Below are positions 1 through 8,900 of a stretch of 64,000 bases of DNA, piece by piece. Under the pieces are notes generated by a model, which saw only the letters and a list, made by a program, of their open reading frames with translations, searched no databases and had not been told where the DNA came from. The stretch is taken from the NCBI RefSeq assembly GCF_014779715.1, contig NZ_JACXYU010000001.1, positions 930,001-994,000 of the forward strand, written 5' to 3'. The position numbers and the translations under genes are program-made. How positions within the stretch are numbered: position 1 is the stretch's first letter; each line of letters starts with the position of its first letter. Source of the stretch: Streptomyces chumphonensis. Lineage in GTDB: Bacteria; Actinomycetota; Actinomycetes; Streptomycetales; Streptomycetaceae.

Positions 1-1111
1 CCCGCTCGTACTCCGGTCCGAGCTCGCGGGCCAGCTCCCGGGTGGAGCGGCCGAGCAGCTGGGGGATCTCCTTGGCGTCGAAGTTGACGAGGCCGCGGGC
101 GACGGGGCGTCCCTGCGCGTCCCGCAGCTCCACCGGGTCACCGGCCGAGAAGTCGCCTTCGACGCGCTGCACGCCCGCGGGGAGGAGGGACGTACGGCGG
201 CCGACGACCGCGTCGACGGCGCCGTCGTCGAGGATCAGCGCACCCTGCGGGCTGGAGGCGTGGGCGAGCCAGAGCAGCCGGTCGGCGCTGCGGCGCCCGG
301 TGCGGTGGAAGAACGTGCCGGTCACCCGCCCGGCGAGGGCGTCGGCCGCGTGGCGGGCGGAGGTGAGGACGACGGGGATGCCGGCCCCGGCGGCGATGCG
401 GGCGGCGTCGACCTTGGTGACCATGCCGCCGGTGCCCACTCCGGCAGCCCCGACGCTGCCGAGGGAGACGTCCGCGAGGTCGGCGGGGCCGTGGACCTCC
501 TCGATCCGGGAGGCGCCCGGGCTGCTGGGGTCGCCGTCGTAGAGGCCGTCGACGTCGGAGAGGAGCACGAGGAGGTCCGCCCGTACGAGGTGCGCGACGA
601 GGGCGGCCAGCCGGTCGTTGTCGCCGAACCGGATCTCGTCGGTGGCGATCGTGTCGTTCTCGTTCACCACCGGTACCGCGCCCATGGCGAGCAGCTGTTC
701 CAGGGTGCGGAAGGCGTTGCGGTAGTGACCGCGGCGGCTGGTGTCGTCGGACGTCAGCAGGATCTGGCCGACGCGGCGGCCGTAGCGGGCGAAGGACGCG
801 GTGTAGCGCGCGACGAGCAGTCCCTGGCCGACGCTGGCGGCGGCCTGCTGCCGGGCCAGGTCGCGCGGGCGGCGGTCGAGCCCGAGCGGGGCGAGTCCGG
901 CGGCGATGGCGCCGGAGGAGACGAGGACGATCTCCTTCTCACGGCTCTCCCCGTGCTTGGCCAGGACGTCGACGAGCGCGTCCACCCGGTCGGCGTCCAG
1001 GCCCCCGGCCGCCGTGGTGAGCGAGGAGGAGCCGACCTTCACCACGATGCGCCGGGCCCGCTCGACCTCGTGCCGCAGGACCTCGTCGCGTGTCCCAGCT
1101 GCCGCTGCCAC
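1..1111 (-). CDS. proB: Glutamate 5-kinase (ProB), 3' end beyond window
   Basis: Phosphorylates L-glutamate with ATP, the first step of proline biosynthesis in the cytoplasm. Reading the minus strand from GTG at 1111 gives 370 codons. They include the amino-acid-kinase opening IVVKVGSSSL, the VLVSSGAIAAG segment, VVNENDTIATDEIRFGDND and GGMVTKVDAA. A PUA domain follows (about residues 280-370, ending around STRELARELG). The family is usually about 370 residues, so only a few residues are lost at the window edge. A GGGGG run lies about 6 bases upstream of the GTG; the ATG at 1140 is out of frame. The gene points the same way as obg, but a TagF-like gene on the other strand lies between them. 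Confidence 0.93.
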   Translation of the reverse strand, partial: MAAAAGTRDEVLRHEVERARRIVVKVGSSSLTTAAGGLDADRVDALVDVLAKHGESREKEIVLVSSGAIAAGLAPLGLDRRPRDLARQQAAASVGQGLLVARYTASFARYGRRVGQILLTSDDTSRRGHYRNAFRTLEQLLAMGAVPVVNENDTIATDEIRFGDNDRLAALVAHLVRADLLVLLSDVDGLYDGDPSSPGASRIEEVHGPADLADVSLGSVGAAGVGTGGMVTKVDAARIAAGAGIPVVLTSARHAADALAGRVTGTFFHRTGRRSADRLLWLAHASSPQGALILDDGAVDAVVGRRTSLLPAGVQRVEGDFSAGDPVELRDAQGRPVARGLVNFDAKEIPQLLGRSTRELARELGPEYER

Positions 1112-1423
1112 GGATACCCCCAGCCGTGCGTTCCTGACATATGCGCACCTGAGCGCGCCGTACGGCGGCAATCTACGTCAGGTCGCACGCGTTCCGCTCG
1201 CACGGCCCACGGGGCGGACGACCGGTCGGGTGCCGCCCCCGGCCGGGCGGGCGAGGGGCCGCCGGACGGCGTGAACGCGAGCTGTACGATGGAGGATCAG
1301 CCGGTTACGCACGATGACCCTTTTGCCCTGTCCAGGTCGCTGTTCGGTCAGCGGTCCGGACTGCCGTCGTCGGTCGACCGGCTCCTCCACCCTCTGTCGC
1401 CCGCCTCTTCAGGAGCCTGCCCC
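1112..1423. other. Divergent intergenic region proB / TagF-like gene
   Basis: These 312 bases hold no convincing gene. They contain a 12-bp perfect palindrome (CGCCGTACGGCG, 1156-1167), a TAGATT box on the minus strand (1175-1170) that could serve proB, and a TACGAT box on the plus strand (1285-1290) that could serve the downstream gene. No good -35 partner is visible for either box, so the promoters are tentative. Confidence 0.35.
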
Positions 1424-3526
1424 GTGCCATCCGCCGGACTCCTCTCCGCACGCAAGGGGCAGCTGTACGCGCTCCTCGCCCTGCTGGCGCTCTACGCGGC
1501 CCAGCTCGCCGGTGCGCTGCTGCCCAACCTGCCGCTGTTCGTCGTCGCCTCGGCGGGCGGGCTGGCGCTCGACCTCGTGGTGCAGCAGCGGCAGCCGAGG
1601 CTGCTGGCGGTGCTCGGCCGGGCCCGGTTCGACATCACGGCCCGGCAGCTCGTGCGCGACCTGCTGCTGGTGGTCGGGGTGGCGCGCCTGGCCGAGCCCA
1701 GCACCGCCGGCGAGGCGACGGTCGTGGCGGGCCTGCTGCTGGCCTACGCGACGCACTTCTCGTGCCAGCTGGTGGCGCTGCTCGTCCGGCGTGACCGGGC
1801 GCTGCCCGTCCTCACCCGCAACGTGGACGCCTCGCAGCTCGGCCTGAGCACCGCTCCCCCGCGCATACTGGCCCGGCAGCCGGGCCGCCGCCTGCTCTCG
1901 TTCATGGTGCCCGCCACCACGGGCCTGCTGGTGACGGTGGTGACGGGCGACATGGTGTGGGGCGTGACGGGCCTCGCGGCGACCGTCGTCGCCTTCGCCG
2001 CCGGCACGGGCTGGCTGGCCCGGTGGCTGCTGCGCGGGCGGCGCGCACCCGACGAGCGGACGACGCTCGACTGGCTGGACGCGTGGCTGGCCGCCTACCG
2101 GCCGACCCACGCCATGTACTTCTCCGGGGGCTCCTCCTCGGCGTACCAGGCGAACATGTGGCTCGGCACGCTGGCCGCCGTCGAGGGGCGTCCCCTGATC
2201 GTGCTGCGCGAGCGCTTCATGATGCAGAAGATCGCCGCGACCGACGTCCCGATCGTCTGCCTCCCCAAGGTCGCGCACCTGATGGCGCTGGAGCACTCCC
2301 CACTCAAGATCATGATTCATCCGGCGAACTCCGGGAAGACCTCGCAGGTCCTGCGTATCCCCTCCCTCAAGCACACCTTCGTCAACCACGGGGAGAGCGA
2401 CAAGCTCTCCAGCTGCAACCCGTACGCGAAGGCCTACGACGAGGTGTGGGTCGCCGGACCGGCGGCGCGGGAGCGCTACCAGCTCGCCGACATCGGCGTC
2501 GACGACCGGGACGTGGTCGAGGTCGGCCGTCCTCAGCTCGCCCCGATCCGCCCCCTGACCGGGCCGCCCTCCGGGCCGTTCCTGAATGTGCTGTACGCCC
2601 CCACCTGGGAGGGCTGGACCGACGACCCGGGCAACACCTCGATCATGCTGGCCGGCGAGCACCTCGTCCGGGCCCTGTTGGCGGACCCGACGGTGCGCCT
2701 GGTCTACAAGCCGCACCCCATGACCGGCTCGGTGGACCCGCGGGCGGGCGAGGCCGACGCCCGCATCCGGGCGCTGATCGACGCGGCGAACGCCGCCCGG
2801 GCGGCCGAGCCGGGCCGCGACCGGCCGGGGCCGCAGGCGGCCGCCGACCTCGCCCGCCGCACCGCCGAGCTGAACGAGCTGGCCGACGCCGTCTTCCGGC
2901 CGGACGCGGACGACGTCGAGCGGATGCTCGTCCAGGCGCTCCCGGAGCCGGGGCGGGCCGAGGCCGTCGGCCGGGCGCAGGAGGCCTGCGAGGCGGCGTT
3001 CTGGGCCTCCGTGGCCGAGTGGGAGCACCAGATCGTCGACGGACCGCTGCCGGGCCTCTACTCCTGCTTCAACACGACGGACCTGCTGATCAGCGACGTC
3101 TCCAGCGTGGTCTCGGACTACCTGGCCAGCGAGAAGCCCTACGCGGTCGCGAACACCTCGGGGCTGGACGAGGAGGCCTTCCGCGCCGCCTTCCCGACGG
3201 TCCGGGCCGCCACGATCCTCACGCCGGACGCCGCCGGGGTGCCCGCGCTCCTGGCCGCCGTCCGCGACCCGGCCCGGGACACCCTCGCCGAGGCGCGTAC
3301 GGAGCTCAAGCGTCACCTCCTCGGCCCGGACGAACCGCCCTCGCTGGCACGGTTCGACGCCGCCGTGCAGGCCCTGTGCGCCCGGGCCGACGCGCGGCGG
3401 GCCCGTCAGCCCGCCGGGGGCGAGGAGTCCCTGCGGGAGGACGCCCTCCGCGAGGAGACCCGCCTGCGCCTGGGCGAGTCCGTCCCCGGCGACGCGGAGG
3501 AGTCCGAGGACTCCGTGACGGCCTGA
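1424..3526 (+). CDS. TagF-like CDP-glycerol glycerophosphotransferase family membrane protein
   Basis: Probable transferase for a wall glycopolymer (teichoic or teichulosonic acid type), acting at the inner face of the membrane. The 700-residue product has about four to six hydrophobic helices in residues 1-190. A cytoplasmic TagF-like domain follows, with YFSGGSSSAYQANMW, VNHGESDKL, NVLYAPTWEGW, LVYKPHPMTG and LLISDVSSVVSDYLASEK, the usual landmarks of this family. GTG at 1424 is chosen because AGGAG sits 8 bases upstream (1411-1415); an in-frame ATG at 1289 has no such site. It converges on obg with 3 bases between stop codons. Similar genes lie in this neighbourhood in other streptomycetes and have been linked to spore-wall polymer synthesis (recalled). 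The acceptor and the polymer cannot be read from sequence. Confidence 0.8.
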   Translation: MPSAGLLSARKGQLYALLALLALYAAQLAGALLPNLPLFVVASAGGLALDLVVQQRQPRLLAVLGRARFDITARQLVRDLLLVVGVARLAEPSTAGEATVVAGLLLAYATHFSCQLVALLVRRDRALPVLTRNVDASQLGLSTAPPRILARQPGRRLLSFMVPATTGLLVTVVTGDMVWGVTGLAATVVAFAAGTGWLARWLLRGRRAPDERTTLDWLDAWLAAYRPTHAMYFSGGSSSAYQANMWLGTLAAVEGRPLIVLRERFMMQKIAATDVPIVCLPKVAHLMALEHSPLKIMIHPANSGKTSQVLRIPSLKHTFVNHGESDKLSSCNPYAKAYDEVWVAGPAARERYQLADIGVDDRDVVEVGRPQLAPIRPLTGPPSGPFLNVLYAPTWEGWTDDPGNTSIMLAGEHLVRALLADPTVRLVYKPHPMTGSVDPRAGEADARIRALIDAANAARAAEPGRDRPGPQAAADLARRTAELNELADAVFRPDADDVERMLVQALPEPGRAEAVGRAQEACEAAFWASVAEWEHQIVDGPLPGLYSCFNTTDLLISDVSSVVSDYLASEKPYAVANTSGLDEEAFRAAFPTVRAATILTPDAAGVPALLAAVRDPARDTLAEARTELKRHLLGPDEPPSLARFDAAVQALCARADARRARQPAGGEESLREDALREETRLRLGESVPGDAEESEDSVTA

Positions 3527-3529
3527 CCC

Positions 3530-4972
3530 TCAGTCGAAGGGGTCGAAGGAGTCGTACTCCTGCCGGCTCTCGTCCCGCTCGGCGTCGCGGTCGCGGCGAC
3601 GCTGGGCGGCGGGCCGGACGCCGTCCATGCGGTGGTCCTCGCCCCGGCGGCCCAGCATCTCCGCGCCGGCCATGACCGTCGGCTCCCAGTCGAACACGAC
3701 GGCGTCGTCCTCGGCCCCGATGGCGACGCCGTCCCCTTCCCGGGCACCGGCCTTCAGCAGCTCCTCCTCGACACCGAGGCGGTTCAGCCGGTCGGCGAGG
3801 TAGCCGACGGCCTCGTCGTTGTTGAAGTCGGTCTGCCGCACCCAGCGTTCGGGCTTCTCGCCGCGCACCCGGAAGAGGCTCTCCGCCTCGCGGGTGACGG
3901 TGAAGCCCGCGTCGTCGACCGCCTTCGGGCGGATGACGATCCGGGTGGCCTCCTGCCGGGGACGCGCGGCCCGGGCCTCCTCGACGATGCCGGCCAGCGC
4001 GAACGACAGCTCCTTGAGCCCCTGGCGGCTGAGCGCCGACACCTCGAAGACGCGGTAGCCGCGCGCCTCCAGGTCGGGGCGGACCATGGCGGCGAGCTCC
4101 TGGCCGTCGGGGATGTCGACCTTGTTGAGCACGACGAGCCGGGGCCGGTCGGCCAGGCCCCGCCCGTACTGGTTCAGCTCGGCCTCGATGACGTCCAGGT
4201 CGGAGAGCGGGTCGCGGTCGGACTCCAGCGTCGCGGTGTCCAGGACGTGCACGAGGACGGCACAGCGCTCGACGTGCCGCAGGAACTCCAGCCCCAGGCC
4301 CTTGCCCTCGCTCGCCCCCGGGATCAGCCCCGGCACGTCGGCCACCGTGTAGACGCCGGCCCCGGCCGTGACCACACCGAGGTTCGGCACGAGCGTGGTG
4401 AACGGGTAGTCGGCGATCTTCGGCTTGGCGGCCGAGAGCACGGCGATCAGTGAGGACTTGCCCGCCGAGGGGTAGCCGACGAGCGCGACGTCGGCGACCG
4501 TCTTCAGCTCCAGCACGATGTCGCGCGCCTCACCGGGCACGCCCAGCAGCGCGAAGCCCGGCGCCTTGCGCCGCGCGGAGGCCAGGGCCGCGTTGCCCAG
4601 CCCGCCCCGGCCGCCCTCACCGGCGACGAAGCTCGTGCCCTCGCCGACGAGGTCGGCCAGCACGTTGCCCCGCTTGTCGAGCACCACGGTGCCGTCCGGG
4701 ACGGGCAGCACCAGGTCCTCGCCGTTCGCGCCCATGCGGTGCCCGCCGGCGCCGGGCTTGCCGTTGGTGGCCTTGCGGTGCGGGCTGTGGTGGTACTCCA
4801 GGAGCGTGGTCACACTCTGGTCCACGACGAGGACGACGTCCCCGCCCCGGCCACCGTTGCCGCCGTCCGGACCGCCGAGGGGCTTGAACTTCTCCCGGTG
4901 CACGGAGGCGCAGCCGTGGCCTCCGTTACCCGCGGCGACGTGCAGCTCGACGCGGTCCACGAAGGTGGTCAT
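3530..4972 (-). CDS. obg: GTPase Obg/CgtA
   Basis: Essential GTP-binding protein tied to 50S ribosome maturation and, in Streptomyces, to the onset of differentiation. The 480 residues give the glycine-rich Obg fold (1-158, [20 protein letters not shown]), the P-loop [10 protein letters not shown] (166-175), DVPG (212-215), NKVD (283-286) and a C-terminal OCT domain (about 340-420). A charged tail ending DSFDPFD follows. ATG at 4972 has GGGAGG 8 bases upstream. It follows rplU and rpmA on the same strand, the standard actinobacterial order. A large hairpin lies between rpmA and obg, so obg may be read at a reduced level from the ribosomal promoter or from its own. Confidence 0.97.
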   Translation of the reverse strand: MTTFVDRVELHVAAGNGGHGCASVHREKFKPLGGPDGGNGGRGGDVVLVVDQSVTTLLEYHHSPHRKATNGKPGAGGHRMGANGEDLVLPVPDGTVVLDKRGNVLADLVGEGTSFVAGEGGRGGLGNAALASARRKAPGFALLGVPGEARDIVLELKTVADVALVGYPSAGKSSLIAVLSAAKPKIADYPFTTLVPNLGVVTAGAGVYTVADVPGLIPGASEGKGLGLEFLRHVERCAVLVHVLDTATLESDRDPLSDLDVIEAELNQYGRGLADRPRLVVLNKVDIPDGQELAAMVRPDLEARGYRVFEVSALSRQGLKELSFALAGIVEEARAARPRQEATRIVIRPKAVDDAGFTVTREAESLFRVRGEKPERWVRQTDFNNDEAVGYLADRLNRLGVEEELLKAGAREGDGVAIGAEDDAVVFDWEPTVMAGAEMLGRRGEDHRMDGVRPAAQRRRDRDAERDESRQEYDSFDPFD

Positions 4973-5020
4973 GACGGATGCCTCCCGGCTTGGTCGGTGC
5001 TCTTGGGCTTGCTAACACAC

Positions 5021-5074
5021 CGAGGGCGGAGCCGCTTCCCCGCGCGTGCGCGCGGGTGAGGCGGTCCGCCCTCG
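5021..5074 (-). terminator. Compound hairpin between rpmA and obg
   Basis: A 10-bp perfect outer stem (5021-5030 with 5065-5074) encloses a GCCGC/GCGGT stem and an 8-bp CCCGCGCG-TG-CGCGCGGG hairpin (5039-5056). It lies downstream of rpmA on the minus strand without a T tract. It could terminate, attenuate or stabilise the rplU-rpmA message before obg. Confidence 0.6.
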
Positions 5075-5107
5075 ACGTGAATCCGGTCGTACGTGTGCGC
5101 GGTGCCG

Positions 5108-5365
5108 TTACTCGGCGACCGGCACGATGTTGACGACCTTGCGGCCACGGGCCGTGCCGAACTGCACGGAACCGGCGGCCAGCGCGAACAGCGTGTCGTC
5201 GCCGCCACGGCCGACGCCCGCGCCCGGGTGGAAGTGGGTGCCGCGCTGACGGATGAGGATCTCGCCCGCGCTCACGACCTGACCGCCGAAACGCTTCACG
5301 CCGAGGCGCTTCGCGTTGGAGTCACGACCGTTCCGCGTGGACGATGCGCCCTTCTTGTGTGCCAT
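5108..5365 (-). CDS. rpmA: 50S ribosomal protein L27
   Basis: Large-subunit protein near the peptidyl-transferase centre. The 85-residue product begins [20 protein letters not shown] and contains [20 protein letters not shown], typical of L27. There is no N-terminal cleavage extension of the Firmicutes kind. It starts 14 bases after the rplU stop, so the two are one transcription unit. Confidence 0.98.
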   Translation of the reverse strand: MAHKKGASSTRNGRDSNAKRLGVKRFGGQVVSAGEILIRQRGTHFHPGAGVGRGGDDTLFALAAGSVQFGTARGRKVVNIVPVAE

Positions 5366-5379
5366 CTGTACTCAGTCCC

Positions 5380-5700
5380 TTACTTCGCCGGGGCGGGGAT
5401 GCCGGTGATCTTCAGCGCGGTGTGCAGCTGACGGTGACCGATGCGCTTCTTGTAACCGGTCTTGTTCTTGTACTTCTGGATGTCGATCTTGACGCCCTTG
5501 TGGTGGTCCACGACCTCGGCCTGGACCTTCACGCCGGCCAGCACCCACGGGTCGCTGGTGACGGCGTCCCCGTCGACCACGAGCACGGTCGAGAGCTCGA
5601 CGGTGTCGCCGACCTTGCTGCTGGACATACGGTCAACCTCGATGACGTCGCCGACAGCAACCTTCTGCTGACGGCCGCCGGTGCGCACGATCGCGTACAC
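5380..5700 (-). CDS. rplU: 50S ribosomal protein L21
   Basis: Large-subunit 23S-rRNA-binding protein. The 106 residues begin (V)[20 protein letters not shown] and end with [18 protein letters not shown], a full-length L21. GTG at 5700 is chosen because homologues start at YAIVRTGG; the open frame continues upstream but encodes no L21 sequence. GAGAGAG precedes the start by about 8 bases. It is first gene of rplU-rpmA, with a strong promoter at 5877-5905 and a leader of about 170 bases. Confidence 0.97.
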   Translation of the reverse strand: MYAIVRTGGRQQKVAVGDVIEVDRMSSSKVGDTVELSTVLVVDGDAVTSDPWVLAGVKVQAEVVDHHKGVKIDIQKYKNKTGYKKRIGHRQLHTALKITGIPAPAK

Positions 5701-5849
5701 GCGGAACTCTCTCTCGTTCGTCGTCTGGAACCCCTGATGCCAGCCGTCGTCCGCAGGCGTCCGCGAGGACGTCCACGACAACCCGGGAGGGAGCGACGGC
5801 CTCTCCCCTCGGCCTGACCGGCCGGGTGGGAGGGAGGTGCTCAGGAGCA

Positions 5850-5870
5850 CTGGCGCGTGTGACACGCCAG
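5850..5870 (-). promoter_or_regulatory. Hairpin at the 5' end of the rplU leader
   Basis: CTGGCGCGTG and CACGCCAG flank a 3-base loop with one bulged base, right at the predicted rplU transcription start. It could protect the transcript end or belong to an autoregulatory ribosomal-protein leader. I do not recognise a described leader class here. Confidence 0.35.
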
Positions 5871-5876
5871 CGGTCA

Positions 5877-5905
5877 AGATTACGGCCCCTGACCAGGCCG
5901 GTCAA
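5877..5905 (-). promoter_or_regulatory. Housekeeping-type promoter of rplU-rpmA
   Basis: On the minus strand, -35 TTGACC (5905-5900), a 17-base spacer and -10 TAATCT (5882-5877) form a near-consensus principal-sigma promoter. Transcription would start near 5870, leaving a leader of about 170 bases. The -35 lies inside a 7-bp hairpin, GGCCGGT-CAA-ACCGGCC (5896-5912). Confidence 0.75.
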
Positions 5906-5926
5906 ACCGGCCCCCGGACCACGGGA

Positions 5927-5958
5927 GCGGGCCGGACGGGTGAACCCGCCCGGCCCGC
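5927..5958 (-). terminator. Terminator hairpin after rne
   Basis: A 14-bp stem with one G-U pair (5927-5940 with 5945-5958) and a 4-base loop lies 4 bases after the rne stop. There is no T tract, as is common in Streptomyces. It separates rne from the rplU promoter. Confidence 0.7.
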
Positions 5959-5962
5959 CACG

Positions 5963-8900
5963 TCACTCCTCCGTGGGGGCCGACACGGTCGGGCTCGCGG
6001 GCTGCTCGGCCGCGGCCGCCCGGGTCGCCGCCGTCTTCGCCGTCGACTTCTTCGCGGCGGCGCGCTTGGCGGTCGTCTTCTTCGCCGCCGTCTTCTTCGC
6101 CGGCGCCTTCTTCTCGGCCGCCTTCTTCGCCGTGGCCTTCTTGGCCGCGGTCTTCTTCTCGGCGGTCTTCTTCGCCGTGGCCTTCTTGGCCGGCGCCTTC
6201 TTGGCGGCCGTCTTCGCCGGCTCCTCCTCGGCCTCCTCCGCAGGCTCGGTCTCGGCCCCGGAGGCCGCCGGAAGGACGATCGCCTCGGCCGCCTCCCCCT
6301 GCGGCGCTCCGGTCGGGGCGGTCACCCGGCGGGTGGCGCGTCGACGCGCAGGGGCCGGGGCGGGCTCGCTCTCGGCAGTGGCGGGAGACGAGGCCGGTTC
6401 GGGCTGCGGCTGCGTGGCCGACGCCGCGACCGGCTCGTCACCGGGTGCCGCCGTCGTCCCGGCTGCCGGGATCACGGTCACCGCGGCCTGGGCCGACTCC
6501 TCGTCCGCCTTCGGCGCACCGGCGGGCACGGAGACCTTGCGGCTCACCCGACGACGTCCCCGGGGTGCGGGCTCGACTGCGGCCGACGGCGACTCGGCCT
6601 CGACGGGCGCCGGCTCGGGCGCGGTGACGGGCTCGGCGGCCGCCGCGACCACGGTCACCGCCGCCTCGGCCGACTCCTCGTCCGCCTTCGGCGCGCCCGC
6701 CGGCGCGGACACCTTGCGGCTGCCACGCCGACGCGTGCGAGCGGTCTCCCGCTCGGGCGCTGCGGCCGGCTCGGGCTCGGGCACCGCCTCGGGCGCGGGC
6801 TCGACGGCCGGCTCGGAGACGGGCTCCTCCGCGGTGGCGTCCGCACCGGCGGGGACGGCTTCCGCACCGGCCGGGGCGGCGGGCGCCCCGGACTTCCGGC
6901 TCACCCGGCGACGGCCCCTGCCCCGGTGCCGGGACGCGGCCTCCTCGGCCTCCGCGATGCTGCTGTACAGGTCCTCGTCGGGCTCGAAGGCCGGCTCGGG
7001 CAGCGCCTTGGGTGCCTGCTCGGTGACGGGCTCCAGGTCCTCGGGACGTTCCCGTGCCGCGGGCTCGGTCTCGGACTCGGGCCGGACCGGCGCGACGGGC
7101 TCGGCCTGCGACGCCTCCGGCTGGCCGCCGCCCTTGCCCTTCTTCTTGCGCTTGCCGCCGCCCCCGGCGGGAGCGTGTGCCTGCTCCATGTGCACGAGGA
7201 GACCGCGCCCGTTGCAGTGCACACACGGCTCGGAGAAGGATTCCAGCAGGCCCTGTCCGACCCGCTTGCGGGTCATCTGCACCAGACCGAGCGAGGTGAC
7301 CTCGGCGACCTGGTGCTTGGTGCGGTCCCGGCCCAGGCACTCCAGGAGCCGCCGCAGGACGAGGTCCCGGTTGGACTCCAGCACCATGTCGATGAAGTCG
7401 ATCACGATGATGCCGCCCAGGTCGCGCAGCCGCAGCTGGCGCACGATCTCCTCGGCCGCCTCCAGGTTGTTCCTGGTGACCGTCTCCTCCAGGTTGCCGC
7501 CCTGGCCGGTGAACTTCCCGGTGTTCACGTCGACGACGATCATCGCCTCGGTGCGGTCGATCACCAGCGAGCCGCCGCTGGGCAACCAGACCTTGCGGTC
7601 CAGCGCCTTCATCAGCTGCTCGTCGATGCGGTACGTCGCGAACACGTCGACCTCGGAGGTCCACCGCTGCAGGCGCTCGGAGAGGTCGGGCGCCACGTGG
7701 GTGACGTAGCTGTGAATCGTCTCCCAGGCCTCGTCACCGCTGACGACGACCTTGGTGAAGTCCTCGTTGAAGATGTCCCGCACCACACGCACGGTCATGT
7801 CCGGCTCGCCGTAGAGCAGGGTGGGTGCGTTGCCCTTCTGGGCCCGCTTCTGGATGTCCTCCCACTGGGCCTGGAGCCGCTTGACGTCGCGGGCCAGCTC
7901 GTCCTCGCTGGCTCCCTCTGCGGCGGTGCGCACGATGACGCCGGCGTCGTCCGGGACGACCTTCTTCAGGATCTGCTTCAGCCGGGAGCGCTCGGTGTCG
8001 GGCAGCTTGCGGCTGATGCCGGTCATCGAGCCCTCGGGCACGTAGACCAGGTACCGGCCGGGCAGGGAGACCTGGCTGGTCAGCCGGGCGCCCTTGTGAC
8101 CGATCGGGTCCTTGGTGACCTGCACCAGGACCGACTGGCCCGACTTCAACGCCGTCTCGATCCGGCGCGGACCGCCCGAGACGCCCAGCGCCTCGAAGTT
8201 GACCTCACCGGCGTAGAGCACGGCGTTGCGGCCCTTGCCGATGTCGACGAAGGCGGCCTCCATCGACGGCAGCACGTTCTGGACCTTGCCCAGGTAGACG
8301 TTGCCGACGTAGGAGGTGGCCTGCTCCTTGTTCACGAAGTGCTCGACGAGGACGTCGTCCTCCAGCACCGCGATCTGCGTGCGCTCGCCGCTCTGCCGGA
8401 CGATCATCTCCCGCTTGACGGCCTCGCGGCGGGCCAGGAACTCGGCCTCGGTGATGATCGGCACCCGACGGCGGCCCTGCTCGCGGCCCTCCCGGCGGCG
8501 CTGCTTCTTGGCCTCCAGCCGGGTCGAACCCTTGATCGCCTGGACGCCGTCGCCCTCGTCCGCCTTCTTCTTGCGCGGCTCGCGGACCTTGACGACGGTG
8601 CGCTCCGGGTCGTCCCCGGACGACTCGGCGGCGGCCGGAGCCTCGTCCCCACCGCGCCGACGGCGGCGGCGCCGCCGACGGGAGCTGCTGGTGGAGGCGG
8701 ACGTGCCGCCCTCGTCGTCTCCCCCGTCGGACTCCTCCGCGCTGTCGTCCCGGCCCTCGCCCGCGGCGTCGGCACCGGCGCCCCGCGCGGACCCGGAGCC
8801 GTCGTCCTCGAAGGAGTGGTCGGCCGTGTCGCCGTCGCCGTCGCCGGCCTCACCCCGGCGACGCCGGCGGCCGCCCCGGCGGCGGCGGCGCGCCGGGCGC

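Noticed and set aside
260..1423. Upstream extension of the TagF-like gene back to 260
   Set aside because: It runs antisense through proB and has no TagF sequence; the GTG at 1424 has a proper AGGAG.
1409..3316. A 635-codon minus-strand frame opposite the TagF-like gene
   Set aside because: Arg/Gly/Gln-rich shadow without any recognisable motif; the plus strand has family motifs throughout.
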